From: PFJX01 sp964542455
GTDB taxonomy: Bacteria > Pseudomonadota > Gammaproteobacteria > Burkholderiales > Thiobacillaceae
Length of the DNA stretch: 64,000 nucleotides
Direction of reading: 5' to 3'
Assembly: GCA_964542455.1 (NCBI GenBank)
Contig: CAZIUC010000007.1
Coordinates: 69,100-133,099 of the forward strand
Below are positions 8,601 through 17,853 of this stretch, piece by piece. Position numbers and translations under genes: made by a program. Position 1 is the stretch's first letter; each line of letters begins with the position of its first letter. Under the pieces are notes generated by a model. It saw only the letters and a program-made list of their open reading frames with translations. It was not told the DNA's origin and did not search any database.

Positions 8601-11600
8601 GAAGCCGGCCGTGCCGGCGAAGTTGGCGGTGGGCTGGAAGTGGACGAAGCCGTTGCCGTCCAGCCAGCCCGAGCCGTTGCGGAAGTTTGAGACGCCGGTG
8701 AGGCTGAGGCCTGGGCCCGAGATGCCGCCCAGGGTGTCATTGGCCAGCAGGTCTGCGGCGGCGACGATGAGCTCGGTGTCCTCGAAGCCCGCCACCCCGT
8801 CGCGGTTGGCCTCCAGGGCAGAGAGGTCGTCCACATGGGTGGCGATGAGGCTGAGGCCGCCTTGGGTAGTTTCCACCAGGATGCCTTCGGGGATGACGTG
8901 GGTGCGCGTGCCGGCGGTGTCGGCTTCGATCTCGGGGCTGGCCATCTGCCGGGTCTGGCCGCCTAGGGTGTAGCGGCCGTGGGCGTAGTCCAGTTCGCTG
9001 ATGTTCAGGCCGTCCAGCGCCCACACCTCCCCCGCGTCGCCCACGCCGTTGCCGTTGGTGTCGCGCCACACCTTGAGTTCGCTCCACACCGGGTCGGCGT
9101 GGGTGATGCGCCCGTCGCCGTCGGCATCCACCCAGGCCAGGCTGGGCACGCCCCTTATGCCACCCTGCACCCGGGCGTTGCTGAAGAGTTCGCTGCCGGT
9201 GTCGATCTCGCCATTCCAGTTGCGGTCCAGCCAGAGGAAGCCGTCGGTGTCCGCCCCCTCGTTGGCGAGCCAGCCGGTGGCCTTGAGGTAGCCGGTGTCG
9301 TCCACGTCGAAGGCCACGCCGCTTTGGGCCTTGTCCGCGATCTGGATGCCGTCGCCGTCCAGGTCCAGGACCACGGGGCGGAACACTTGTCCCCCCTCTC
9401 CCCCCGGGAGAGGGGCGGGGGTGAGGGAACTCAGTTTGCCAGCCCTCGCGGCCCGGTCTTCTTCGGTGAGGCCGGCGTCGTTGAGATGGTTTTGCGTTTG
9501 CAGCCTTGCGGTGTCCGCCTCCCACTGTGGCGCGATGGCGCCGTGTTCCAGAGCCACCCGCACGAAGCGTTCGGACAGGCTCCAGTAGCCTTCATCGGAA
9601 CCGGCGGGCGCGTCGAACGGTTGCCCGGCGGGGGTGTAGCGAATCTGGGGCAGGGCTTCCGCGCCGCTGGCGTAGTCCAGGTCGGATAGATGGAAGGTGT
9701 TGTTCTGGAAGCTCAGGCCCGGCATGCGTTCGGGGATCAGGCCTAAGCCATTGCCACTTTGGCTCGCGAGCTGGCCGAGGATGCCCTGCAACTGGCCCAT
9801 GAGGCCGTTGAGGGTGGCCTCGCCGCCATCGCCGCCGCTGACTTGGGGAACAAGCTGGCCTTGGGCGTTCCAGCCCCAGCGGCCGCTGGCCCAAGGTTGC
9901 GGCACGTCGTCATCGCCGCCGAACAGGCTGGAGATGAGATTGAAGACGGTGTAGGCAATGCCGAGCGGCGGGAAGCTGAGGCTGATGGTGTAAATGGACG
10001 CGCCGACATAGTCGCCGTGGGCCAGGCTGTTGACGATGTTGAGGTAAGGCAGGACGCCGGGTGTGCCAGGAACCGTCGGGGTGGCCGGTGTGCCGTTGAG
10101 GAAGCTGTCGATGCCGGCGGCGGTGGCAAGGCCGGATGCCCCGCTGGAGGCGAAGTCGATGTAGGCCTTGCTGGCGAAGGAAAGGGCGGTGGCCCCGGCA
10201 GTGACGGCGCCAAGGGTGTCGCCGTTCTTCAAGGCCTGATCCAGGCTCATGAGACTGAGCACACCGGAAACGGCGTTGGCGGCGCCGCTGAGGTTGAAGC
10301 CGGCTGCGGCGGCATCGTTCGCGGCGCCGGGGATGGAAGAAGCCAGGCGCAATCCGGAAGCGAGGAGGGGCAAGGGCTGGCCGCTCTGGATGGCGGCGAG
10401 CAGAGAGAGGGCGTCGGCGGTGCGGGATAAGGCCGTGACCAGGGTTTGCAGGCCGGAAGGCTTTAAAGGGTCGTTGGCCTGGTAGAGGGCGTCGAGCGTT
10501 GCACCGTCCGCCTTGGCGGAGAGCCCGTCGGCGAACCCCCAGGCGTCGTAGCCCTGGGAATCCAGGAGTTGCGCGAAGGCGTTGCTGGCGGTGGGCTGGC
10601 CGTCCACCGACACCACCCGGCTGGCCCGCAGTTCGCCCCATTCATCCTCGACGAATTCCACCTTCACCTGGTGGCCGTCTATTTGGCGTTCCACCGTCAT
10701 CTCCAGTTGGCCGGCGGGGTTGAGGGTGGTGACGGCCATGCTTGCAGAGAACGTTTGTGCAAGGGTGTAGCCACTTCCTGTGCGTTGTATTTGGTAAGTC
10801 GATGTGACTCCCCCACCAGCGTTGGTCCCGAACAGGTCGCCGGACTTATGGGTGAGCTGGGTACCCTGTACGATGTTGCTGGTCCACTGGCCATCGGCTT
10901 GAATGGTGGTGATCGAGTTGACGCCATCCACAGCAGTCCGAAGTTCGAAGTAGGGCTGCGCATTGGCGCCGCTGCCGACCTTCAAACTGACGGCCGTATT
11001 GGCGTCCACGCTGACCATGCGTTGCTGTCCGTTGGCGTCCAGCAAAATCATGCCGTCGCCGTCAGCATTGCGCAGATAAGCCATGCCGCCGGTGCGTTGT
11101 TCATAGGTGCCGTCCTGGTAGACGGTGGAGCTGACTTTCATCTGGCCGGTGTAGGCATATTCGGACACCCCATCGAAGCCGAAGTCGTACACCACGGCGT
11201 TGCCTTGGATATCGCGCCCGGCGTAGCGGTTGGTATATTCGGCCAGGATCGGTGCGCCGGTGATGGATACCGCCTCGGCAAGTGTGATGGGCGGGGGCAG
11301 GCTATTGATGGGCGAGCCGGCCTGCTCGAAGATTTTGGCGAGCGGCAGGCCCACCACATTGGCCACGGCAGTCAACGCCAGTTCATAGGGCAGACGCGCC
11401 CATTTCATCAACTCGGCAGCCACCCCGATCAAGGAACTGCCCACTTCGCCCAATACGCTTTGAGTGCCCTCCTTGATCAGAGTGAACGCGGTACCGGGTG
11501 GACTGATGGTCCAGGCATCCAGCAGGCCGATGCCCATGCGGGTGACCATCTCCGGGTCTGTGTTGACGCCGGAGTCGTTGCCGATATTGGCCAACAGCGT

Positions 11601-12488
11601 ACCGAGGGATTGGGCGGCCTCAAGGGGGAGTATCTCCTGGGTGCCCGGAATGCGCAGACTGAAGTCGCCGTTGGCCTGGAGCGCCCAGGCCCAGCCGCTG
11701 GCGACAATGCGGTGCAGGTCCATGACGCTGTCGTTGCCATCAGCGGCATCGGTGTAATAGACCTTGCCGTCACCCATAAGGTAGCTGCCGCCGACCTTGG
11801 AGACGGTTTCCACCACGCTGCCGGACCGGGCGATGGAAATGTCAGTGGACATCTGGCGAAGTTGTTGCTGCATTTCGACGGGCAGGGCGTCGAACTGGGA
11901 TTGGGCCAGCCAGGAAAGGCCGGGGCTGCTGTGCAGGACGGCGGCCATGTCGTTGGCGATGGAGAGCTGGGAGAGGTGGGGATACTGCTCTTGGAAAGCG
12001 GTGTATTCCGGCGATTGGGGGTTGCTCATTGCTCTGGCAACGTCTAACAGTGCCAATTGCACGATGGCCCCACCCCGGCTGTCCCCGGCCCAGGTGAGGG
12101 TGCCGCCGTTGTTGTCACGCAAGGTATTGTCGATCACCTTGAGAACTTCCCCTCGGCTGCGATCCCAAGCATCCTGCCCCATGGTTCCGAACACATTGTC
12201 ATGCCATTGGTCCAGCGCACCCCAGCCGTTGGTGCCCATCGGGGAGATGATGATTTCCTTTGTGGATGGGTTGCTGTAGATGCCGACCTGTAAACCGGTG
12301 CTGGAGTCCTTGGGGGCATCCACCACCGTGAATCCATCAGGCACGGCGAAGGGCTGGATACGCCCTTGGCCGGAGTTGTCAACCGGCTGCAGGCGATAGC
12401 CCGGCTCCAACAGCGTGTAGCTCTGATCCATGGCCGTCCAGGCGGCGCGGACAAGGCGGTAATTGTCTTGGGTGAGGTTGATAGGCAT
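5643..12488 (-). CDS. Giant secreted protein: N-terminal lipase-like domain, cadherin-like segment, RTX repeats
   Basis: The 2281-aa product appears to be a type I secretion substrate. Residues about 1-250 form an alpha/beta-hydrolase-like head with a GDSRGG box (Ser137). The middle (about 590-1065) is a core shared with the gene at 13750-16769, ending with EF-hand-like Asp-rich motifs such as LDLDGDGIQ. A tandem-95/cadherin-like unit lies near 1225-1335 (ending GVNDAPTVV), followed by more Asp-rich calcium motifs. About a dozen GGxGxDxL-type RTX nonapeptides with serralysin-like NVLxGNSGNNxLDGG units lie near 1690-2165, with a C-terminal tail that should carry the export signal. The start has a good GGGAGA site 5 bp upstream. 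It lies 18 bp downstream of a lipoprotein gene and is followed by GNAT, ABC exporter and adaptor genes, probably one operon. The lipase activity is inferred from the box only. Confidence 0.92.
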   Translation of the reverse strand: MPINLTQDNYRLVRAAWTAMDQSYTLLEPGYRLQPVDNSGQGRIQPFAVPDGFTVVDAPKDSSTGLQVGIYSNPSTKEIIISPMGTNGWGALDQWHDNVFGTMGQDAWDRSRGEVLKVIDNTLRDNNGGTLTWAGDSRGGAIVQLALLDVARAMSNPQSPEYTAFQEQYPHLSQLSIANDMAAVLHSSPGLSWLAQSQFDALPVEMQQQLRQMSTDISIARSGSVVETVSKVGGSYLMGDGKVYYTDAADGNDSVMDLHRIVASGWAWALQANGDFSLRIPGTQEILPLEAAQSLGTLLANIGNDSGVNTDPEMVTRMGIGLLDAWTISPPGTAFTLIKEGTQSVLGEVGSSLIGVAAELMKWARLPYELALTAVANVVGLPLAKIFEQAGSPINSLPPPITLAEAVSITGAPILAEYTNRYAGRDIQGNAVVYDFGFDGVSEYAYTGQMKVSSTVYQDGTYEQRTGGMAYLRNADGDGMILLDANGQQRMVSVDANTAVSLKVGSGANAQPYFELRTAVDGVNSITTIQADGQWTSNIVQGTQLTHKSGDLFGTNAGGGVTSTYQIQRTGSGYTLAQTFSASMAVTTLNPAGQLEMTVERQIDGHQVKVEFVEDEWGELRASRVVSVDGQPTASNAFAQLLDSQGYDAWGFADGLSAKADGATLDALYQANDPLKPSGLQTLVTALSRTADALSLLAAIQSGQPLPLLASGLRLASSIPGAANDAAAAGFNLSGAANAVSGVLSLMSLDQALKNGDTLGAVTAGATALSFASKAYIDFASSGASGLATAAGIDSFLNGTPATPTVPGTPGVLPYLNIVNSLAHGDYVGASIYTISLSFPPLGIAYTVFNLISSLFGGDDDVPQPWASGRWGWNAQGQLVPQVSGGDGGEATLNGLMGQLQGILGQLASQSGNGLGLIPERMPGLSFQNNTFHLSDLDYASGAEALPQIRYTPAGQPFDAPAGSDEGYWSLSERFVRVALEHGAIAPQWEADTARLQTQNHLNDAGLTEEDRAARAGKLSSLTPAPLPGGEGGQVFRPVVLDLDGDGIQIADKAQSGVAFDVDDTGYLKATGWLANEGADTDGFLWLDRNWNGEIDTGSELFSNARVQGGIRGVPSLAWVDADGDGRITHADPVWSELKVWRDTNGNGVGDAGEVWALDGLNISELDYAHGRYTLGGQTRQMASPEIEADTAGTRTHVIPEGILVETTQGGLSLIATHVDDLSALEANRDGVAGFEDTELIVAAADLLANDTLGGISGPGLSLTGVSNFRNGSGWLDGNGFVHFQPTANFAGTAGFDYTVAAPGGQTGTAGVDITIQGVNDAPTVVVSQDLRAIYGYESFSLNYETWSATPANPRYTPYTGWNYAQIATTGSGSYGAHSTPVAWDDPGGEHAGSLLVSDLETPAGPFTYAIVGQPQMGAASVDAAGKWTYSNWYQPNQPGTVGDPNWNGDTTYTHTPDSFRVRVTDPQGASSEADVQVQHIGRYDVPSGGGGGGGCCPIAVDFNNDGFAFQGADDSGVFAEVNGDGWKHAIAWPVNDPLLALDADGDGRASLAEAGFKRLSPNAQTDLEGLRTLDSNGDGQLDARDAKWARLGLWFDRDRSGDDAGNGGGQAEFVSLDAAGVESIDLAATPGLEVIDGQSVFARGVIRMKDGSTRQYADTELDWSDTVRIDLPDGSTRLARHDPRAAGTITGGDGADLILGQSGGNFIQAGAGDDVVMDDGGDDTVDGGDGNDVIYTGAGDDLILTGEGDNVVFAGLGSDVVIAGGGNDALMLEGGNDIAYAGGGDDFMSGGDGNDILAGNEGDDRLYGEAGRDALFGGSGADTLMGMEDDDYLNGEDGNDTLDGGAGNDEMIGGDGDDTYLVDSVGDVVTEAADAGVDTVLSGLSYTLGAHIENLTLTGTDSIDGSGNVLSNVLAGNSGNNVLDGGAGTDTLLGGVGNDTYVVDNVGDVVTEMAGEGTDTIQSAISWILGANLENLTLTATAINGTGNELNNVLTGNSGNNVLDGGDGNDTLVGGGGNNTLLGGAGDDIFLVSGLYMDLSFNTYVGGTGFDVIQGSAGDDIIRVRELYPNSIERIDGGGGVNVLAGTAFDDNFYINGIELINIARIDGGHGNDNINGNAGDNVLFGGAGDDRLIGNAGNDTLEGATGNDYLQGGVGNDTYVFNRGDGSDSWADNDSTVGNLDIARFGSTISFDQLWFKRSGTNLEARVIGTMDKVVIQNWYAGSANHIERFEAGGKALLDSKVDLLVQAMAAFAPPAAGQTTLPDTYRQALEPVLAANLQ
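9298..9908. repeat. 611-bp direct repeat, copy 1 (identical to 13961-14571)
   Basis: Read base by base, this stretch of the RTX gene is identical to the stretch at 13961-14571 (offset 4663); the first mismatch on the right is at 9909. It encodes residues about 860-1063 of the giant protein, including the in-frame PLPGGEG repeat. Flanking coding sequence is similar but clearly diverged, which points to recent gene conversion or duplication. Confidence 0.95.
9391..9427. repeat. PLPGGEG-family palindromic repeat in frame in RTX gene 1
   Basis: A CCCCTCTCCC / GGGAGAGGGG hairpin is followed by a G-rich GGTGAGGG tail. On the minus strand it encodes LTPAPLPGGEGG between two conserved blocks of the RTX core. 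The same site carries the element in all three RTX copies of the window. Confidence 0.9.
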
Positions 12489-12506
12489 GGTGGTCTCCCT
12501 TGAGTG

Positions 12507-13682
12507 TTATTGGTTGCTGGTTTCCGGCCAGACGAACGGATTGGCGTTGGACGGCAGATTGAAGGCATTGCAGAGGTCGATGACGCGCAGGCGGTAGTCT
12601 TCATGCTTCGCGACAAAACCCGGTCGACGCGCATAGGACCGATAAGAGACTTTGCAGCCATCTGGCGAGTACGACACATCATCACCCACAGCAGTAAATC
12701 CTTCCGAAATTTGAAGGATTGATGAATCCCGCCACAGGTACAGTCCGTCTTCGCTGATACGCCCCCCCCCACGATCCCCAACGATACCGACACGGGTGGG
12801 GCGGATATTGCCGACACTCCATGCATTGAGTGGCACTGCCAACAAGCTGCCATCCGGTTTCATGAGGTGGATGGTTTGCGTGAAATAACCATTCGCACGG
12901 AAGCAACCATTCGCACCGAAGCAACCTATCGTGCTGTCTTTGAGCAGATAGGCCCCCAGCCACTCCACCCAGTTGGTAACGCTGGTTGGGACGTTTTCAA
13001 TATCTGCGCGGGGCATGTTCAGTTCAATCACCTTGCCGTCGCTGCGGTAGTAAAGCGCCGGCAGATTAGTAGGTTCCCCACTACGAACGTCCAGGCAGCC
13101 ATGCTCCGGCTTGAGCTGGTAGCGAATCCGAGTCTTTGAACCCTCTGGCTCCCCTGGGCACTTCTTGGGGTGGAATTTGATGAGAGATGCAGGCTTGATT
13201 CGCCGTTTCTCTTCACCTATGCGCCCCTCTGACAGCTCTGTATAACCCTGCTCGAATCGTGAGAGTCCGGGTTGCAGACGACGTGGACGGTAACTATGCA
13301 AAACAACGGTGATCTCTCCGTTATGGAAGCTCCCCAACCCGCCATCCATGTATTTCCAGGTTTTGCCAGTGCGTATATCCAGAATCCATACTTCGCTCCA
13401 ACGGGTGTAGTCCCAGTGGAAATTGTCTGGATCGCTGCCTTCCTGGATTTCGTTGCGCTCCGCCTGGCTCATTTCCATGACGCCCGGCTTGCGCACGTTG
13501 AACGCCACTTCGTGGTCGGAAATCCAGATGCCTCCGGTGCTCATGGGCACCTGGCTGGCCTGCACATAGGGCAGCAGATGCTTTATTGCGCCCAGGGAGT
13601 GCTCTTGTTTTGCGTCGGTAGAGACGCAGCCGATGACGGCAAACGCCAACAGCAACAACGTGGCCCAGCGGGGTATAACCAT
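12507..13682 (-). CDS. Predicted lipoprotein, beta-propeller-like, partner of RTX gene 1
   Basis: The 391-aa product has a lipoprotein signal: a basic start, a hydrophobic stretch and lipobox AVIGC with Cys at residue 19. The ATG at 13680-13682 is preferred over one 18 bp upstream because GGGAG lies about 7 bp before it and the signal peptide is then of normal length. The mature part is rich in short beta-strand motifs with Trp/Tyr/Gly (WISDHEVAF, VWILDIRTGK, YSPDGCKVSYR) as in WD/YVTN-type propellers. I do not recognise a named family. The gene ends 18 bp before the lipase/RTX gene. By position it may protect the cell from, or tether, the lipase-headed protein; it is unrelated in sequence to the second lipoprotein at 16811. 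Confidence 0.83.
   Translation of the reverse strand: MVIPRWATLLLLAFAVIGCVSTDAKQEHSLGAIKHLLPYVQASQVPMSTGGIWISDHEVAFNVRKPGVMEMSQAERNEIQEGSDPDNFHWDYTRWSEVWILDIRTGKTWKYMDGGLGSFHNGEITVVLHSYRPRRLQPGLSRFEQGYTELSEGRIGEEKRRIKPASLIKFHPKKCPGEPEGSKTRIRYQLKPEHGCLDVRSGEPTNLPALYYRSDGKVIELNMPRADIENVPTSVTNWVEWLGAYLLKDSTIGCFGANGCFRANGYFTQTIHLMKPDGSLLAVPLNAWSVGNIRPTRVGIVGDRGGGRISEDGLYLWRDSSILQISEGFTAVGDDVSYSPDGCKVSYRSYARRPGFVAKHEDYRLRVIDLCNAFNLPSNANPFVWPETSNQ
12887..12922. repeat. 18-bp tandem duplication inside the lipoprotein gene
   Basis: Two 18-bp units (AACCATTCGCACGGAAGC type) differ at one base, followed by a partial third unit. They encode the repeated hexapeptides GCFGAN and GCFRAN, adding Cys residues in the mature lipoprotein. 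Confidence 0.85.
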
Positions 13683-13750
13683 GCAGTTCTCCCAGATCAT
13701 TCTCGTGGGACTTTCCGCCCACGTTTCCTTTATTGACCGATTTTTCGGCT

Positions 13751-13845
13751 TATGCGGCCGCCCGGTGTTCCGGATCGTTGGCCGCTCTTTTCAGACAGAA
13801 ATGTAGGAATGTCCGCTTTGCCCGTCCATATGCCGATGGGCATAG
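13751..13845. repeat. 95-bp tag at the broken end of RTX copy 2 (copy A)
   Basis: This 95-bp element aligns without gaps to 17854-17948 with about 20 mismatches by hand count. Both begin TATGCGGC and end in a small hairpin, TATGCC / GGCATA, whose 4-base loop differs between copies (GATG versus CAAA). It supplies the last about 30 codons of the truncated RTX frame. I do not know its origin. Confidence 0.8.
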
Positions 13846-13960
13846 GCGGCTATCACTTTTAATGGGTTTTGAGTCTTCGAACCCCGTGACGCCGTCACAG
13901 TAGCCATCGGTGTCCACCCCTTTGCCGGCAATCCACCCCGTGGCCTTGAGGAAACCCGAA

Positions 13961-14571
13961 TCGTCCACGTCGAAGGCCACGCCGCTTTGGGCCTTGTCCG
14001 CGATCTGGATGCCGTCGCCGTCCAGGTCCAGGACCACGGGGCGGAACACTTGTCCCCCCTCTCCCCCCGGGAGAGGGGCGGGGGTGAGGGAACTCAGTTT
14101 GCCAGCCCTCGCGGCCCGGTCTTCTTCGGTGAGGCCGGCGTCGTTGAGATGGTTTTGCGTTTGCAGCCTTGCGGTGTCCGCCTCCCACTGTGGCGCGATG
14201 GCGCCGTGTTCCAGAGCCACCCGCACGAAGCGTTCGGACAGGCTCCAGTAGCCTTCATCGGAACCGGCGGGCGCGTCGAACGGTTGCCCGGCGGGGGTGT
14301 AGCGAATCTGGGGCAGGGCTTCCGCGCCGCTGGCGTAGTCCAGGTCGGATAGATGGAAGGTGTTGTTCTGGAAGCTCAGGCCCGGCATGCGTTCGGGGAT
14401 CAGGCCTAAGCCATTGCCACTTTGGCTCGCGAGCTGGCCGAGGATGCCCTGCAACTGGCCCATGAGGCCGTTGAGGGTGGCCTCGCCGCCATCGCCGCCG
14501 CTGACTTGGGGAACAAGCTGGCCTTGGGCGTTCCAGCCCCAGCGGCCGCTGGCCCAAGGTTGCGGCACGTC
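13961..14571. repeat. 611-bp direct repeat, copy 2 (identical to 9298-9908)
   Basis: Same orientation as copy 1, within the RTX core of the truncated gene. It ends on the left very near the point where this gene breaks off (about 13920). It could mediate homologous recombination that deletes or exchanges the 4.7 kb between copies. Confidence 0.95.
14054..14090. repeat. PLPGGEG-family palindromic repeat in frame in RTX gene 2
   Basis: Identical to 9391-9427 and in the same place in the protein, so it was present before the duplication or was copied by conversion. Confidence 0.9.
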
Positions 14572-16810
14572 CTCGTCGCCGCCGAACAGGCTGCTGATGA
14601 GGTTGAAGACGGTGTAGGCGATGGCCAGGGGGCCGAAGACGACTGGGTTCATCAGCGCCAGGGTGTTGATGGCGGCACCGACGGCATCGCCGTGGGCCAG
14701 GCTGTTGACGATGTTGAGGGCGGGGAGGACCTTGCCCACACTTTGCTGGAAGCCTGCGGCGCCGTCGAAGGCTGCATGGGCGGCGGCGGTGGCATCGAAG
14801 GTGGAGGCGGTGAGTACGTTCTGGGCGGCGAAGTCCACCCAGGCGCCGGCGCCGAAGCTCAAGGCCTGGGCCCCGGCGGTGACGGCGCCGAGGGTGTCGC
14901 CGTTCTTGATGGCCGCATCCAGGCTCATGAGGGAGAGCACACCGCCGACGGCATTGCTCACGCCCGAGAGGTTGAAGCCGGCGGCGGCGGCATCGTTGGC
15001 GGCGCCGGGGATGCTGTTGGCCAGACGCAGGCCGGAGGCGAAGAGGGGCAGGGGTTTGCCGCTCTGGATGGCGGCGAGCAGGGAGAGCGCGTCGGCGGTA
15101 TGGGTCAACGCCGAGACCAGGGTTTGCAGGCCTTGCTTCTCCAGGGGGTTGTAGGCCTGGAACAGGGCGTCGAGGGGGGCCGAGCCGGGCGGCGTGGCGC
15201 CGTCGGCGAAGCCCCAGGCGTCGTAGCCCTGGTGGTTGAGGATGTCGTCGAACGTGCCACCGCCGTCGATGGCTTGCCCGTCCACGCTGATTACCCGGCT
15301 GGCCTGGAGTTCGCCCCATTCGTCTTCGACGAACTCGACTTGGACGGTGTGGCCGTCGATCTGGCGTTCCACCGTCATGGTGAGTTGGCCGGCGGGGGTG
15401 AGGTTACTGATGCTGGTGGATTGCACCTGTCCACCCGCATAACGGGTTTGGTCCAGGCCATAGCGGGGCTGGCCGTTTTCATCGGTGCCCAGCGTGCGAA
15501 CCGTGCTTTCGGAAAGCAGGTTGCCGTCGGCGTCGCGTTCCTCCACGCCCAGGCTGCCGTCGTTCTGGGTGCTGACCACCTTGGTGATCGTCTGGCCAGC
15601 GCTGGTGACCGTGACCAGGGCTTCGGTGTCCGAGAGGGGCGCGAAGGCCATCGATTCGAGGATCATGCCGTTCAGGCCGAGATTTTCCTGGACGAGGCTA
15701 CCCAGTCCGTCCTGGGTAAGCCGCATGCCACTGCCATCCGGGCGCAGCAGCAGGGTGTCGCCGTTGCCCGCCTCGATGAGGGCCGTGCCGTTGTTGATGC
15801 GGTATTGGATATCGCCAGGGTGCGCAGCCAGGAATTCGGCAATCTGGGCGCTGCGTGCTTCGAGCACACCTGGGGGCGGGGCCGACCCCGGGCCAGCGAC
15901 GTTCACCGGATACATCTCGCCAGAGATGGTGCCGGCCACGGCCTGGGGTTGCGTGGAGACGGGGCTGAGAGGGTCGTTGGCTTCGCTGATGTGGCGCAGG
16001 AGGGGGCTTTTTGCGCGGGCGGCTTCGAGGTCGATGATGGTTTGGATCATGTGCAGCCCGGCGCCCTGCACCCCCAGAGAGATACCCAAGCCCAGCGGGC
16101 CGGTGAGCATCGTCGCCCCTTGCAGCCAAAGGGATAGGGCAGCGTTGTCCGGCCGTACATCTGGAAGGTGGTGGCCGGCCGTGCCCACTAGGAGTGTGTA
16201 GCGCCGGGCGGTGAAGTCGGTGAGGGTGTAGTCGCCCTGGAGATCGGGCTGCTGGCGTCTGAGTTCGGCCTTGAGCAGGTTCCAGGTCTGGCTGTTCACT
16301 TGCGCTTTGACGCCGGGGCCGTCCAGAGAAGTGCCGGCAAGCCCGAAGAACTTGGCGACCAGCTCCGCTTCTGCTCCGCCCTGGCTGTGGCCGGTGACGG
16401 AGAGGAAGCGGCGGGCGTCGTTATATTCCAACCCTGTTTCCGTCTGGATGGCCTTTATCGCCTGATGGGTGAACCGGATGTCATCCGTGATTCCGGGCTC
16501 CAATAGCCCAGCGCCAGGGCGGTATTGGCCTTCGTGTCGCCCCAGTTGGTCGGGTCCCATTCCGGTTCCGTGCCCCGGAACGCCAGCTTGTAGCTTCCGT
16601 CCGGGCCTTTGAAGAGTTGGGCGGAGAAGTTGGTGGTGAGTTGTTTGCCTGGGTCGATGACCACTTCGACAGGTCGCCAGCCGTTGATGCGGGCTCCAGT
16701 GCCTTTGTTGCGATAGGCGTTGTCGTAGCTGGCCTGGTTCAGTTTGGCGTCAAGCAGCAGGTTGCTCATGGTGTTCTCCCTTGGGGTTTGTTTGGTTCAA
16801 GTTTTGCGAT

Positions 16811-17725
16811 TCAGGGCTGTCGGAAGGTGCGGATGGCGTCGTTCCATGTCCCAGCCTGGTCCACGGCGACCTTGACCTGGGCCACAAAACGTTTGGGCAG
16901 GTAGATGACATGGGCATAGTCCTCGGGGACACGCATCTCACTATCGTGTTTATCTCTTGGCATCTTGGTCAGCACGATTGCAAACCGGTCTACACCTGCT
17001 TGTGGGCCTCGTGGCCCGATGTCAAAGATGCCGATCATCCCGCGTGTCTCCAGCACCAACAGGTCAATGCCCGTGGTCCATTCCGCGCGGAAACCCATTT
17101 CTGGCAACGCCCCCAAACCCCAGCCATAGTTGCTGCGTTGGATGCCAGTCAGAATGAATTGGTACCCCGGATCCGGATGGTGATACGGATTACCGAACCG
17201 GTTAGTGGCGCCGGGGGGGAGGGGGTAGAGGCCTTTTCGATAGAGCATGTATCTGGTTCTACGCGTCTCCGTTCCGGAGATATGCCACCCACTGTGGTTG
17301 CGTTCCCCATCGAAGAATTTCACCTCCGGATGCGCCGCCGGTAGGTTTAGATCGCTCTTCAAATAAACCTCGAAGCGCCCCACGCCGTCGTCTACACAGC
17401 GTGTCTTGCCGTCCTCCAGCACCGCGCAGCGGTCATTGCCATCCTCCGACGGCACCCGCTTGAAGGCGACGGCCTCCGCCCCCTTGAGTTCCGGGTCCAC
17501 CATCTGCTCGGGCATGCAGAAGCGCTTGGCGAATTCCGGGGTGACCACCCACAGGTATTTGTCGTTGTCGTAGTTCAGCCGACCGGGGCGTGGGCCGCTG
17601 TAGTAGCCATCCGGGCAGGACTGCCAGCGCTTCTCCTGCTCCTGGTAGGTCTTGGCGTCCGGTTGCTGCGCGCAGGCCGACAAGGCCACCAGCCCGAATC
17701 CGAGCACGACTGCGGTGAGTTTCAT
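16811..17725 (-). CDS. Predicted lipoprotein, partner of the truncated RTX gene 2
   Basis: The 304-aa product starts MKLTAVVLGFGLVALSAC, a lipoprotein signal with Cys at residue 18. A second ATG lies 3 bp upstream, but the AAAGGAGG site then leaves only 2 bp of spacing, so the inner ATG is preferred. The mature part contains several Cys, the motif QSCPDGYYSGPRPGR near its start and a central region rich in Tyr and Gly. I recognise no family. It is unrelated to the lipoprotein at 12507-13682 but has the same position before a lipase-headed RTX gene, and it remains intact although its RTX partner is broken, as immunity genes of orphan effectors often do. Confidence 0.82.
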   Translation of the reverse strand: MKLTAVVLGFGLVALSACAQQPDAKTYQEQEKRWQSCPDGYYSGPRPGRLNYDNDKYLWVVTPEFAKRFCMPEQMVDPELKGAEAVAFKRVPSEDGNDRCAVLEDGKTRCVDDGVGRFEVYLKSDLNLPAAHPEVKFFDGERNHSGWHISGTETRRTRYMLYRKGLYPLPPGATNRFGNPYHHPDPGYQFILTGIQRSNYGWGLGALPEMGFRAEWTTGIDLLVLETRGMIGIFDIGPRGPQAGVDRFAIVLTKMPRDKHDSEMRVPEDYAHVIYLPKRFVAQVKVAVDQAGTWNDAIRTFRQP

Positions 17726-17853
17726 CATTGCCTCCTTTGCCACCCGGCCCGTGCGACCCCTTGCCAGGGATACGTCGGCTTGCATCGCTCGGGTGAGCTC
17801 ATTTTTCTCGTTTATGTTTTTCTTCCCTTTGTTGATGACCAGTGTTCTGGTTC

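Larger units (their letters stand above)
13750..16769 (-). pseudogene. Second lipase-headed RTX gene, frameshifted and truncated
   Basis: The start at 16769 (MSNLLLDAKLNQASYD, with AAGGGAGA upstream) reads through FRGTEPEWDPTNW and then loses frame near 16495-16510. The frame resumes as ITDDIRFTHQAI and contains a lipase box GHSQGG, then the core shared with RTX gene 1. The head is a different alpha/beta hydrolase (Mbeg1/lipase-3-like) from that of gene 1. Reading stops at 13750 after a short unrelated tail (AANDPEHRAAA) that replaces the cadherin-like segment, the RTX repeats and the export signal. So, even if the frameshift is a sequencing error, the product could not be a complete type I substrate. 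It follows a lipoprotein gene 41 bp upstream, as in the intact pair. Confidence 0.87.

Noticed and set aside
6813..8690. A 625-codon plus-strand frame opposite the RTX repeats
   Set aside because: It is the complement of repetitive GGxGxD codons, which leaves few stops; composition is Val/His/Ala-rich with no domain.
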